Shown here in pieces: positions 1 to 6,218 of a stretch of DNA of 12,995 nucleotides (position 1 is the first letter of the stretch; every line of letters starts with the position of its first letter). The stretch spans positions 1-12,995 of the forward strand of contig JACPRL010000139.1 in the NCBI GenBank assembly GCA_016189965.1, written 5' to 3'. The notes beneath the pieces are model-generated. The model worked only from the letters and a program-made list of their open reading frames with translations. It was not told where the DNA came from and searched no databases. The stretch is from Acidobacteriota bacterium. Lineage in GTDB: Bacteria; Acidobacteriota; Terriglobia; Acidiferrales; 2-02-FULL-67-57. The position numbers were made by a program, and so were the translations under genes.

Positions 1-2045
1 ACAAGAAGCTGGAGCATTGGCAGGCAGAAGGAGGGCCGGGAGATTACCGGAACGTAATCCTGACGGCGGTGAAGGAAGTGGGCGGGCCTAGTTTTTTCGC
101 CTTGCTCGTCATTGCCGTTTCGTTCATGCCAGTCTTCACGCTCGAAGCGCAGGAGGGCCGGCTGTTCAAGCCGCTGGCTTTCACCAAGAACTATGTCATG
201 GCCATCGCCGCCGTACTGGCCATCACGCTCGGGCCGGCAGTGCTGATGTTCTTTATTCGCATGAAGCCCTACGTCTTTCGGCCCCGCTGGCTTGCGGCTA
301 TTGTCAATGTCATCCTGGTAGGGAAGATTCACAGCGAAGAGAAGCATCCCATCAGCCGCCCGCTCATGCGCCTCTATCACCCCGTGGTGGAGTTTGCCCT
401 GGAACATCGGTGGACCACGGTCCTGGTGGCGGTGCTCATCGTAGTCTTGACGGTGCCGGTGTTCTTCCGCTTGGGCTCAGAGTTCATGCCGCCGCTGAAT
501 GAGGGCGTGCTGCTCGACATGCCCGTTACCATGCCCGGCATCTCGGTCACCGAGGCCAGCCGCATCCTTCAAGTGCGCGACAAAATTTTGATGAGTTTCC
601 CCGAGGTGGAGCGGGTTTTCGGCAAGATCGGCCGGGCAGAGACCCCCACCGACCCCGCCCCCTTCTCCATGGTCGAGACGGTGGTGGTTTTGAAGCCGGA
701 GTCGGAATGGCGGAAGAAGCCCCGCTGGTACTCCGAGTGGGCACCAGAATGGTTGCAATCCATCCTGCGCCGGGTCTGGCGCGACCGTATCACGCTGGAG
801 GAGCTGGTCTACGGTCCCGGCGGCCTCAATGAAGCGGTGCAACTGCCCGGGATGAGCAACATCTGGACGATGCCCATCCGCAACCGCATCGACATGCTCA
901 CCACCGGCATCCGCTCCCCCGTGGGCATCAAGATTCTTGGCCCGGACCTGCGCCGCATCGAGGAACTGGGGACGCACCTGGAGCAAGCGTTGAGCCAGGT
1001 GCCGGGAACGCGCAGTGTCTTTGCCGAGCGCACGACCGGCGGCTACTTCCTCGACTTCGAGGTCAGGCGCGAGGCGTTGGCGCGCTATGGTCTGACCGTG
1101 GACGACGTGAACAGGGTGCTGCTCTCGGGCGTGGGGGGCGAGAATATCACCGTCACCGTCGAGGGTCGCGAGCGCTACCCGGTCAACGTCCGCTACGCCC
1201 GCGAGCTGCGCGACGACCTGGGCCAGCTCGAACGCGTGCTCGTCTCCACGCCCAGCGGTACCCAGGTCCCGCTCGCCCAGTTGGCCGACCTCCGTTTGCG
1301 CAGCGGCCCCGGGATGATCCGCAACGAAAACGGACGGCTGAGCGGCTACGTCTATGTGGACGTGGCGGGCCGCGACATCGGCGGCTACGTGGAAGAGGCG
1401 AAGCGGGCCGTGGCCGCGCAGGTGCCCTTGCCGCCGGGCTACGAGCTGGTCTGGAGCGGCCAGTACGAGCACATGGCGCGGGTCAAAGAGCGGCTGAAGC
1501 TGGTGGTGCCCATCACGCTGTTCGTCATTTTTCTGTTGCTGTACTTCAACACCGGCTCCGCGGTGAAGACCCTCATCATCCTGCTGGCCGTTCCCTTCTC
1601 GGCGGTGGGAGCCATCTGGCTGCTCTACGCCCTCGACTACAACCTGAGCATCGCCGTTTGGGTGGGCCTGATTGCCTTGCTGGGGGTGGATGCCGAGACC
1701 GGCGTCTTCATGTTGCTCTACCTTGACCTGGCCTACAAGGAAGCGCGGGAGAAGGGGCAGATGCGCGGCTGGGACGATCTGCGCGAGGCCATCGTGCACG
1801 GCGCGGTCAAGCGGCTGCGGCCCAAACTGATGACGGTGGCCTGCATGTTCTTCGCCCTGCTGCCCATCATGTGGTCGGTGGGCGCGGGCGCCGACGTGAT
1901 GAAGCGCATTGCCGCACCCATGGTGGGCGGCATCTTCACCTCCTTCCTGATGGAATTGATTGTCTACCCGCCTGTTTATGCCATCTGGAAGTGGAACTGG
2001 GAAGTCAAGCCTGAGCTCCGGGCCGCTGAGCTGCTGGAGCCATGA
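1..2045 (+). CDS. cusA: CusA/CzcA-family heavy-metal efflux RND transporter, C-terminal part (5' end outside window)
   Basis: Inner-membrane proton-driven RND pump subunit that would expel Cu(I)/Ag(I) or a related soft metal through a CusBC-like tripartite complex. The frame is open from base 3 and gives 680 residues, against roughly 1,040 for full-length CusA, so the gene enters from the left. Family signatures are SEFMPPLNEG, the stretch GRAETPTDPAPFSM, the CusA-like NIWTMPIRNRIDMLTTG followed by GIRSPVGIKILGPDL, and a C-terminal block of hydrophobic helices containing GVDAETGVFMLLYLDLA. The methionine-rich periplasmic motifs and the RNRIDML block favour the Cu/Ag (CusA) branch over the Co/Zn/Cd branch, but the ion cannot be proved from this part. 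The TGA stop overlaps the next ATG (ATGA), which suggests translational coupling to the downstream lipoprotein gene. Confidence 0.95.
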   Translation, partial: KKLEHWQAEGGPGDYRNVILTAVKEVGGPSFFALLVIAVSFMPVFTLEAQEGRLFKPLAFTKNYVMAIAAVLAITLGPAVLMFFIRMKPYVFRPRWLAAIVNVILVGKIHSEEKHPISRPLMRLYHPVVEFALEHRWTTVLVAVLIVVLTVPVFFRLGSEFMPPLNEGVLLDMPVTMPGISVTEASRILQVRDKILMSFPEVERVFGKIGRAETPTDPAPFSMVETVVVLKPESEWRKKPRWYSEWAPEWLQSILRRVWRDRITLEELVYGPGGLNEAVQLPGMSNIWTMPIRNRIDMLTTGIRSPVGIKILGPDLRRIEELGTHLEQALSQVPGTRSVFAERTTGGYFLDFEVRREALARYGLTVDDVNRVLLSGVGGENITVTVEGRERYPVNVRYARELRDDLGQLERVLVSTPSGTQVPLAQLADLRLRSGPGMIRNENGRLSGYVYVDVAGRDIGGYVEEAKRAVAAQVPLPPGYELVWSGQYEHMARVKERLKLVVPITLFVIFLLLYFNTGSAVKTLIILLAVPFSAVGAIWLLYALDYNLSIAVWVGLIALLGVDAETGVFMLLYLDLAYKEAREKGQMRGWDDLREAIVHGAVKRLRPKLMTVACMFFALLPIMWSVGAGADVMKRIAAPMVGGIFTSFLMELIVYPPVYAIWKWNWEVKPELRAAELLEP

Positions 2046-2545
2046 GGGGAGGAGCCGTGTTGCGCCACACTTTGCTACTCGCTGCAGCCCTCGGATTGGC
2101 TGGCTTCGCAACCTCCTGTTCGCGCTCGGAGCCGGAGCGGGCGCCGGCCCCGCCGCCGGCGCACCGCACCGCTCCTCCTGCACCGCAGGCCGCGTCGCGG
2201 CCCATTCCTCCCTTCCACGAAAGCGCCGAGGCGGCGCGGCCCTTGCCGCGCATCCTGCCGGCTGAATATTTCCGCGGTTATCCCATCGTGCAGCAGGCCT
2301 ACCGCATCGCCGGCCGCATTCCCGAAGTCATTGCCCAGCAGCCCTGCTTCTGCTACTGCGACAAATTCGGCCACCGCAGCTTGCTCGACTGCTTCGCCTC
2401 CGACCACGGGGCCGGGTGACTCATCTGCATCAAGGAGGTTCTCCTTGCTGACCAGATGACCCACGCAGGCAAAACCCCGGCTGAAATTCGCGCCGCCGTC
2501 ATCCGCGGCGACTTCGCCAACGTGCCGCTGGCTGCGGAGGAGTAA
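2042..2545 (+). CDS. Candidate selenoprotein: PCYCGC-type cysteine-rich lipoprotein with in-frame TGA (Sec126)
   Basis: Predicted exported lipoprotein. A hydrophobic signal (about residues 7-22) ends at FATSC, giving lipid-anchor Cys26. A Pro/Ala-rich linker (34-60) follows, then a domain resembling the PCYCGC-motif family of unknown function: PCFCYC (Cys102, 104, 106), GHRSLLDCF (Cys117) and DHGAG. Residue 126 is TGA (2417-2419), followed by LIC (Cys129) and a 41-residue tail containing KTPAEIRAAVIRG that ends at TAA 2543-2545. Homologues I recall carry C-x-x-C here, so the TGA replaces the first cysteine and would give U-x-x-C. A SECIS-like hairpin follows at once. Read conventionally the gene stops at 2419 (125 aa), losing the tail. 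The start is uncertain: ATG 2042 overlaps the cusA stop, but GGGGAGGAG (2046-2054) could serve GTG 2057 or TTG 2060. Alternatives are a sequencing error or a recent nonsense mutation. Function is unknown; soft-metal binding or thiol redox chemistry beside the efflux pump is inference. Confidence 0.7.
2420..2459 (+). promoter_or_regulatory. SECIS-like stem-loop immediately 3' of the in-frame TGA
   Basis: The lower stem is TCATCTG (2421-2427) paired with CAGATGA (2453-2459), 7 perfect bp. An internal loop has CAT on the 5' side and CTGAC on the 3' side. The upper stem is CAAGGAG (2431-2437) paired with CTCCTTG (2441-2447), 7 perfect bp, capped by GTT, or by GGTTC if the top G-C pair opens. The structure begins one base after the TGA, and the apical G lies 18 bases beyond it. 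Bacterial SECIS elements read by SelB sit in this place and need a G (often GGU) at the start of a small apical loop; the E. coli fdhF loop AGGUCU resembles AGGUUCU here. Pairing was done by eye without energy calculation. Confidence 0.62.
2536..2542 (+). promoter_or_regulatory. Strong Shine-Dalgarno GGAGGAG for the lytic transglycosylase gene
   Basis: GGAGGAG lies 7 bases before ATG 2550 and overlaps the last codons of the extended lipoprotein frame. This fixes the start of the downstream gene. It also means that, if the TGA is read through, the lipoprotein stop (2543-2545) falls between the ribosome-binding site and the start codon, as in a tightly coupled gene pair. Confidence 0.75.
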
Positions 2546-2549
2546 TAGA

Positions 2550-3302
2550 ATGAGTGGAAGCAAGCAACGGCGCCTGCCTGGGCTCGCGCTTCTCTGCCTG
2601 GCTCTCGCCTATCCTCTGGCGGCTGAGACGCCGGCTGAAGACCGGCTCGAACGGCTGCGGGCCGACCGCTGGCGCGCTGCCGAGCAGGCGCTGATCCGGG
2701 CGGCGGCCCCGTTGCCCGAGGTTGTCCCGCCAGCCGAACCGCCGCCGACAGAAGAACAGGCGCTGAAAGATGCCGCGCCGCCGTGGCCTAGCCGCCTATC
2801 GGCCGCTGACTGGGCGCGGATGCGCCAGCACTTTTCTGCCGAAGGCGTGCCGGCTGAACTGGTGGCGGTGGGCTGGGTCGAAAGTCGCTTCAACGCCGCG
2901 GCTGTATCGCCCAAAGGCGCGCGCGGCATCTGGCAACTCATGCCAGCCACGGCGCGCCAGTACGGCCTCGTGGTTACTCCTCAGCGAGATGAGCGCACCG
3001 ACCTCGAGCGCTCCACCCGCGCCGCCGCCCGCTACCTGGCTGACCTCTACGCCCGCTTCGGCGACTGGCCGCTGGCGCTCGCCGCCTACAATGCCGGCCC
3101 CGAGCGCGTCGAAGCCGCTCTCGGTCGCGGGCGCTCGCGAGACTTCTCGGCCTTGCGCCCTTGGCTTCCCGTTGAAACCCGGCTCTATGTCCCCGCCGTC
3201 CTGGCCGCCGCGGATTCTTCCGCTCTCGGTGCCGCGCGCCGCCCTGCAGCCTCGCGCTCCGCCGCGCGCTTCTTCGCGCTGGTCACACCTCCGCAGCCGT
3301 AG
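2550..3302 (+). CDS. Family-1 (SLT-type) lytic transglycosylase
   Basis: Exported murein lytic transglycosylase that would cleave MurNAc-GlcNAc bonds to give 1,6-anhydromuropeptides. The protein has 250 residues. An N-terminal signal with hydrophobic core LALLCLALAYPLAA has probable cleavage near residue 25, followed by a charged and then Pro-rich spacer (26-80). The SLT/LT fold occupies about 90-222: GWVESRFNAAAVSPKGARG with the probable catalytic Glu111, GIWQLMPATARQYGL, and LALAAYNAGPERVEAALG with the family AYNAG motif. The Ala/Arg-rich C-terminus (225-250) looks disordered. The gene starts 4 bases after the TAA of the lipoprotein and has a strong ribosome-binding site, so it probably belongs to the cusA operon. 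Such enzymes are often used to open the wall for trans-envelope machines, but a link to the efflux pump is only positional. Confidence 0.9.
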   Translation: MSGSKQRRLPGLALLCLALAYPLAAETPAEDRLERLRADRWRAAEQALIRAAAPLPEVVPPAEPPPTEEQALKDAAPPWPSRLSAADWARMRQHFSAEGVPAELVAVGWVESRFNAAAVSPKGARGIWQLMPATARQYGLVVTPQRDERTDLERSTRAAARYLADLYARFGDWPLALAAYNAGPERVEAALGRGRSRDFSALRPWLPVETRLYVPAVLAAADSSALGAARRPAASRSAARFFALVTPPQP

Positions 3303-3327
3303 TCGCGCACCAACCTCAGGTAGAATG

Positions 3328-3351
3328 TCCCCGCTCTTTGCGGGAGGAATG
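3328..3351 (+). promoter_or_regulatory. Ribosome-binding site GGGAGG with overlapping small hairpin
   Basis: CCCGC (3330-3334), loop TCTTT, GCGGG (3340-3344) forms a 5-bp hairpin whose 3' arm covers the first half of the Shine-Dalgarno GGGAGG (3342-3347). The site lies 7 bases before ATG 3355 but only 1 base before the in-frame ATG 3349, which favours 3355 as the start. The upstream TAGAAT (3321-3326) resembles a -10 box, but I see no convincing -35. Confidence 0.35.
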
Positions 3352-3354
3352 ACA

Positions 3355-4806
3355 ATGAAAACCACTCTCCAGCCGGAAGACATCCGCCCGATTGAGGCGC
3401 GTCTGCGGGAGGCGAACGCCGAGTTTGCCCGGCGGTATCCCGGCGAAAGCGGCCGCCGCCAGCCCGTCCACACTGTCTATGGCGGCGCCCACCTGTTCAA
3501 GTCCGACATCGCAGCTCGGCTCGGCCAGGTCGCTCTCCGAACCCTCGACGAGTTCGCGCCTGACCCCGTTGTCTTCGCCCGCGCCCTCGGCTTGCCCGGC
3601 GCCGACACGCTGCCTGAGAGTCGCGCCCAGGCTATTGCGCTGAGCGAACAGTTGGCCCGCGACCCGGACTCGGTCCGCGGAACCCACCGCGCCGCTTGGC
3701 TCGCCCACACCGTCTACACCCGCGTGCGGGAAAAACTCCGCCGCGAGCCGGTGGAGGATTTTCGCCTCGACTTTGAAGACGGCTACGGCAACCGCCCCGA
3801 CCCGGAAGAAGACTCCCACGCCGCGGCCGCCGCCGCGGCCGTGGCCGCCGGGATGGACGGGCGGACTCTGCCGCCCTTCCTCGGCATCCGCCTCAAACCC
3901 TTCTCCGCCGAGCTCCATGCCCGCAGCGTGCGCACGCTAGACATCTTCCTTTCTACGCTGGTGGGGAAAACGGGCGGCGAGTTGCCGCCGAACTTCGTCG
4001 TCACACTGCCCAAGGTCGCGCTGCCCGATCAGGTCGCCGCGCTGGCCGATCTGTTCGAGTTGCTCGAAGCGCGCCTCGGCCTGGCCCCAAGCTCACTGAA
4101 GATTGAGTTGATGATTGAAACTCCGCAGGCCATCCTCGACGCCCGCGGCGCGTCCGCGGTGCCGCATCTGATTGCGGTCGGCCGCGGCCGCACAGTTGCC
4201 GCGCACTTCGGCACCTACGACTACACCGCCAGTTGCCACATCACCGCTGCCCACCAACATATGACCCATCCGGCCTGCGATTTCGCTCGCCACATGATGC
4301 AGGTGGCGCTGGCCGGCACCGGCCTCTGGCTCTCTGACGGCGCCACCAACATCATGCCCGTCGCGCCGCACCGCGCCGCGGAGGGCGGCCCGCCGCTCAC
4401 GCCGGAGCAGGAGGCCGAGAACCGCCGCGCCGTGCATCGCGCCTGGAAGCTTCACTACGACCACATCCAGCATTCGCTCATCCACGGCTACTATCAGGGT
4501 TGGGACTTGCATCCCGCGCAGCTCCCTACGCGCTACGCCGCGGTCTACGCCTTTTTCTTGGAGAGCCTGGAGGCCGCCTCGGAGCGCCTGCGGAACTTCG
4601 TCGAGCAGGCGGCGCGCGCCACGCTCATCGGCGAAGTCTTCGACGACGCCGCCACCGGCCAGGGCCTGCTGAATTTCTTCCTGCGCGCCTTGAATTGCGG
4701 CGCCATCACGGAGAAGGAAGCGCTGGCCACCGGGCTCACGCTCGAGGAGCTGCGCCTGCGGTCGTTCGTCAAGATTCTCGCCCGGCGGCGACAGAGGGGA
4801 GTGTAG
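3355..4806 (+). CDS. HpcH/HpaI aldolase / malate-synthase-superfamily protein, resembling DUF6986
   Basis: 483-residue cytoplasmic protein with the layout of the CitE/HpcH/malate-synthase TIM-barrel superfamily: RLDFEDGYG (137-145, acidic residues as possible metal ligands), LGIRLKPF (176-183, an Arg on a barrel strand), VVTLPKV (215-221), LKIELMIETPQAI (248-260, a Glu metal-ligand candidate), and VGRGRTVAAHFGTYDYTAS (275-293). A helical C-terminal part includes GYYQGWDLHPAQLPTRY (378-394). It resembles proteins annotated DUF6986, sometimes misleadingly called phosphoenolpyruvate kinase. The superfamily makes or breaks C-C bonds of 2-oxo acids, often glyoxylate or acetyl-CoA, with Mg. The gene converges on the purine-degradation cluster, whose end product is glyoxylate, so a glyoxylate-condensing role is plausible but inferred. 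The coding frame is open upstream of 3355, but that part overlaps the transglycosylase gene and lacks a suitable ribosome-binding site. An Ala-rich run (156-166) is low complexity. Confidence 0.8.
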   Translation: MKTTLQPEDIRPIEARLREANAEFARRYPGESGRRQPVHTVYGGAHLFKSDIAARLGQVALRTLDEFAPDPVVFARALGLPGADTLPESRAQAIALSEQLARDPDSVRGTHRAAWLAHTVYTRVREKLRREPVEDFRLDFEDGYGNRPDPEEDSHAAAAAAAVAAGMDGRTLPPFLGIRLKPFSAELHARSVRTLDIFLSTLVGKTGGELPPNFVVTLPKVALPDQVAALADLFELLEARLGLAPSSLKIELMIETPQAILDARGASAVPHLIAVGRGRTVAAHFGTYDYTASCHITAAHQHMTHPACDFARHMMQVALAGTGLWLSDGATNIMPVAPHRAAEGGPPLTPEQEAENRRAVHRAWKLHYDHIQHSLIHGYYQGWDLHPAQLPTRYAAVYAFFLESLEAASERLRNFVEQAARATLIGEVFDDAATGQGLLNFFLRALNCGAITEKEALATGLTLEELRLRSFVKILARRRQRGV

Positions 4807-4864
4807 CGGAACCCTTCAGGGTTCCACGGGGAGACCGGGGGTGGAAGGCTGAAGCCTTCCGCTA
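4804..4864. repeat. Composite intergenic palindrome with two 7-bp hairpins
   Basis: GGAACCC-TTCA-GGGTTCC (4808-4825) and GGAAGGC-TGAA-GCCTTCC (4843-4860) are two 18-base hairpins whose loops are reverse complements of each other. Outer arms TAGCGGA (4804-4810) and TCCGCTA (4858-4864) can pair across the whole unit. The outer left arm overlaps the stop codon of the upstream + gene. It lies between convergent genes and could also act in transcription termination, but there is no T-run. A related TGAA-loop hairpin occurs at 9195-9212. Confidence 0.7.
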
Positions 4865-4874
4865 CGAAAGGCCT

Positions 4875-4892
4875 GACCCGCCTTGCGGGGTC
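4875..4892 (-). terminator. GC-rich hairpin downstream of puuD, possible terminator
   Basis: GACCCGC (4875-4881), loop CTT, then GCGGGGTC (4885-4892) with one bulged G forms a 7-bp stem 17 bases beyond the puuD stop. On the - strand it is followed only by a short interrupted T stretch (CCTTTCG). It may be a weak terminator for the purine cluster or another repeat of the region. Confidence 0.35.
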
Positions 4893-4908
4893 ATGCAACA
4901 GCTTCGAG

Positions 4909-5724
4909 TCAGGTGCGGCGGAGAATGTGTGCTGCGCCCCAGCCGAGCAGAATCAGCAGGAGCAGGATGGCCCAGTTGTAGCGGTGGCCGTAGGTGGCCA
5001 CCGGGAAGTGGTTGCTCACCATCAGAAAGACCACCGGGACGACCATGTAGGTGTTGTGCTTGGTGCGCTGGCGGGCACGTGCGGAGAGCGAAAGGTCCAC
5101 CGGCTTGCCTTCGCGCGCCGCGGCCAGCATGGCGCGCTGCGCGGGCAGGATCCGCAGCCAGACGTTGGCGGTCATAATCGTCCCCAGCAGCGCTCCGACG
5201 TGGATGTAAGCCGCCCGCCCGCTGAAAATCTGCGTGAGCCCATAGCTCGCGGCGGCGAGCAAGAGAAACGACAGCGCCGCGCCGGTCGCCTCCGCGCGCG
5301 CCAGCGGCGAGGTCCACAGCGCGTCGTAGACCACCCAGCCCAGCACGAGCACGCCCAGTCCGAGCGCCGCTGCCGTGCCCGGGTGGAGGTCGGCCACGTC
5401 GGCGTCCACCAGCGCCCCGCCCCAGTAGTAGACCCACAGCAGCAGGACAAACCCGCTTAGCCAGGTCAGGGCCGCCTCCCAGCGGAACCAGTGCAGGCGT
5501 GCCGGCAGGACTTCGACTCCGCGCTGCTTTTCGACGATGTAGAAGCCGCCGCTGTGCACCATCCAGACCTGGCCGCTGGCGGCGCCCGCGGCGTTACTTT
5601 CGTTCTCGCTGAAGCGGCGGTCGAGCCAGGTGAAGAACCAGGTCTGGCCGATCCAGAGGATGCCGGCGAAGACGTGGAACCAGCGCAGGGCGAGGTGGAA
5701 CCACTCGCTCCAGTTGACTCCCAT
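4909..5724 (-). CDS. puuD: Membrane urate hydroxylase PuuD, membrane domain only (no cytochrome c domain)
   Basis: Integral inner-membrane urate oxidase of the Urate_ox_N (DUF989) type. It would convert urate to 5-hydroxyisourate with electrons passed to cytochrome c rather than O2, unlike cofactor-free uricase. The 271 residues include about seven or eight hydrophobic segments (near 11-33, 81-104, 117-137, 146-163, 172-191, 224-242, 249-268). Family features are RWFHVFAGILWIGQTWFF at the first helix, SGGFYIVEK (58-66), LHWFRWEAALTWLSGF (77-92), THNTY-like TKHNTYMVVPVVFLMVSNHF (221-240) and several membrane-edge histidines. PuuD described from Agrobacterium carries a C-terminal cytochrome c domain. 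Here the protein ends right after the last helix (HILRRT), and no CxxCH follows before the convergent gene. The start at 5724 matches where the family's first helix begins; the ribosome-binding site is weak (AGGGA about 13 bases upstream). Last gene of the purine cluster, next to the gene for the following step. Confidence 0.9.
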   Translation of the reverse strand: MGVNWSEWFHLALRWFHVFAGILWIGQTWFFTWLDRRFSENESNAAGAASGQVWMVHSGGFYIVEKQRGVEVLPARLHWFRWEAALTWLSGFVLLLWVYYWGGALVDADVADLHPGTAAALGLGVLVLGWVVYDALWTSPLARAEATGAALSFLLLAAASYGLTQIFSGRAAYIHVGALLGTIMTANVWLRILPAQRAMLAAAREGKPVDLSLSARARQRTKHNTYMVVPVVFLMVSNHFPVATYGHRYNWAILLLLILLGWGAAHILRRT

Positions 5725-5876
5725 CGGCGTTTATTGGTCCCTGCCTAGATAATGTCCACGGCCAATGAGTCAAACAGGCCAGCAGCACGGCCCCAAAAAG
5801 CAGATTCCTCGCCGCCAGGGCAGGCAAGGGCTCGGAATGACAGTTGCTCGGACATTATTGTCTTATGCAGACCTCA
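5725..5876 (-). promoter_or_regulatory. hiuH-puuD intergenic region: possible promoter and GGACATTAT inverted repeat
   Basis: A 152-bp gap inside the - strand cluster. On the - strand TTGACT (5773-5768) and TATCTA (5751-5746) are spaced 16 bases apart and end about 22 bases before puuD, a fair sigma-70-like candidate. GGACATTAT occurs on the - strand at 5757-5749, between and overlapping these boxes, and again on the + strand at 5850-5858, giving a 9-bp inverted repeat. The second copy is embedded in the dyad GACA-TTAT-TGTC (5851-5862). This could be an operator for a urate- or allantoin-responsive repressor, but the pattern is short and untested. Confidence 0.3.
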
Positions 5877-6218
5877 CTAGCTGCCGCGGTAGGTCGAGTA
5901 GCCGAAGGGGCTGAGGAGGAGCGGCACGTGGTAGTGCTGGGTGGCGTTCCGCACCGCGAACACCACGGTCACCTGCGGGTAGAAAGCCTCGACCTGCTGG
6001 GCGGCGAAATAGGTCTGCGTATCGAAGGTCAGGCGATAGAGGCCGGGCTCGAGGGGCGCGTTGGCCGGCAGGAGCTCGCGCGCGCGGCCGTCGCTGTCGG
6101 TCGTGGCGCGGCCGAGCGGCACCCAACCCTCTCCGGCCTGCTTTTCGAGTACGACAGGCAAGCCCGCCGCGGGCCACCCGCGCGCCGTATCGAGCACGTG
6201 CGTGGTGATGGCGCTCAT
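5877..6218 (-). CDS. hiuH: 5-hydroxyisourate hydrolase (transthyretin-like)
   Basis: Hydrolyses 5-hydroxyisourate, the product of urate oxidation, to OHCU. The 113-residue length is typical. Family marks are HVLDTARGWPAAGLPV at the N-terminus (catalytic-type His7), DGRAR (43-47, active-site Arg candidates), QHYHVPLLLSPFGYSTY (94-110, conserved His pair) and the C-terminal tetrapeptide YRGS that separates HIU hydrolases from transthyretin. There is no signal peptide, so it is cytoplasmic. ATG 6218 overlaps the stop of the upstream fusion gene (ATGA), indicating coupled translation, and puuD follows 152 bp downstream. Also called uraH or pucM. Confidence 0.95.
   Translation of the reverse strand: MSAITTHVLDTARGWPAAGLPVVLEKQAGEGWVPLGRATTDSDGRARELLPANAPLEPGLYRLTFDTQTYFAAQQVEAFYPQVTVVFAVRNATQHYHVPLLLSPFGYSTYRGS

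Noticed and set aside
477..2183. Long open frame (568 codons) on the - strand opposite cusA
   Set aside because: It is antisense to a well-supported RND gene, has Gln/His/Ala/Gly-rich low-complexity translation with no recognisable domain, and arises from the GC-biased third positions of cusA.
2042..2419. Lipoprotein gene ending conventionally at TGA 2417 as a 125-residue protein
   Set aside because: This would drop the second motif Cys and the conserved tail, and leave a 126-base gap that still codes family-like sequence. The Sec reading explains the TGA, tail, hairpin and spacing together. It remains possible if the genome has no Sec machinery.
2770..3354. Upstream extension of the aldolase-like frame from 2770
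   Set aside because: It overlaps the lytic transglycosylase gene and translates to Pro/Ala/Ser-rich noise; GGGAGG places the start at 3355.
5594..5827. Small - strand frame with a hydrophobic N-terminus upstream of puuD
   Set aside because: Most of it overlaps puuD in another frame and becomes Arg/Pro-rich. The PuuD start at 5724 already gives a normal first helix, so neither a frameshift nor an extra gene is needed.
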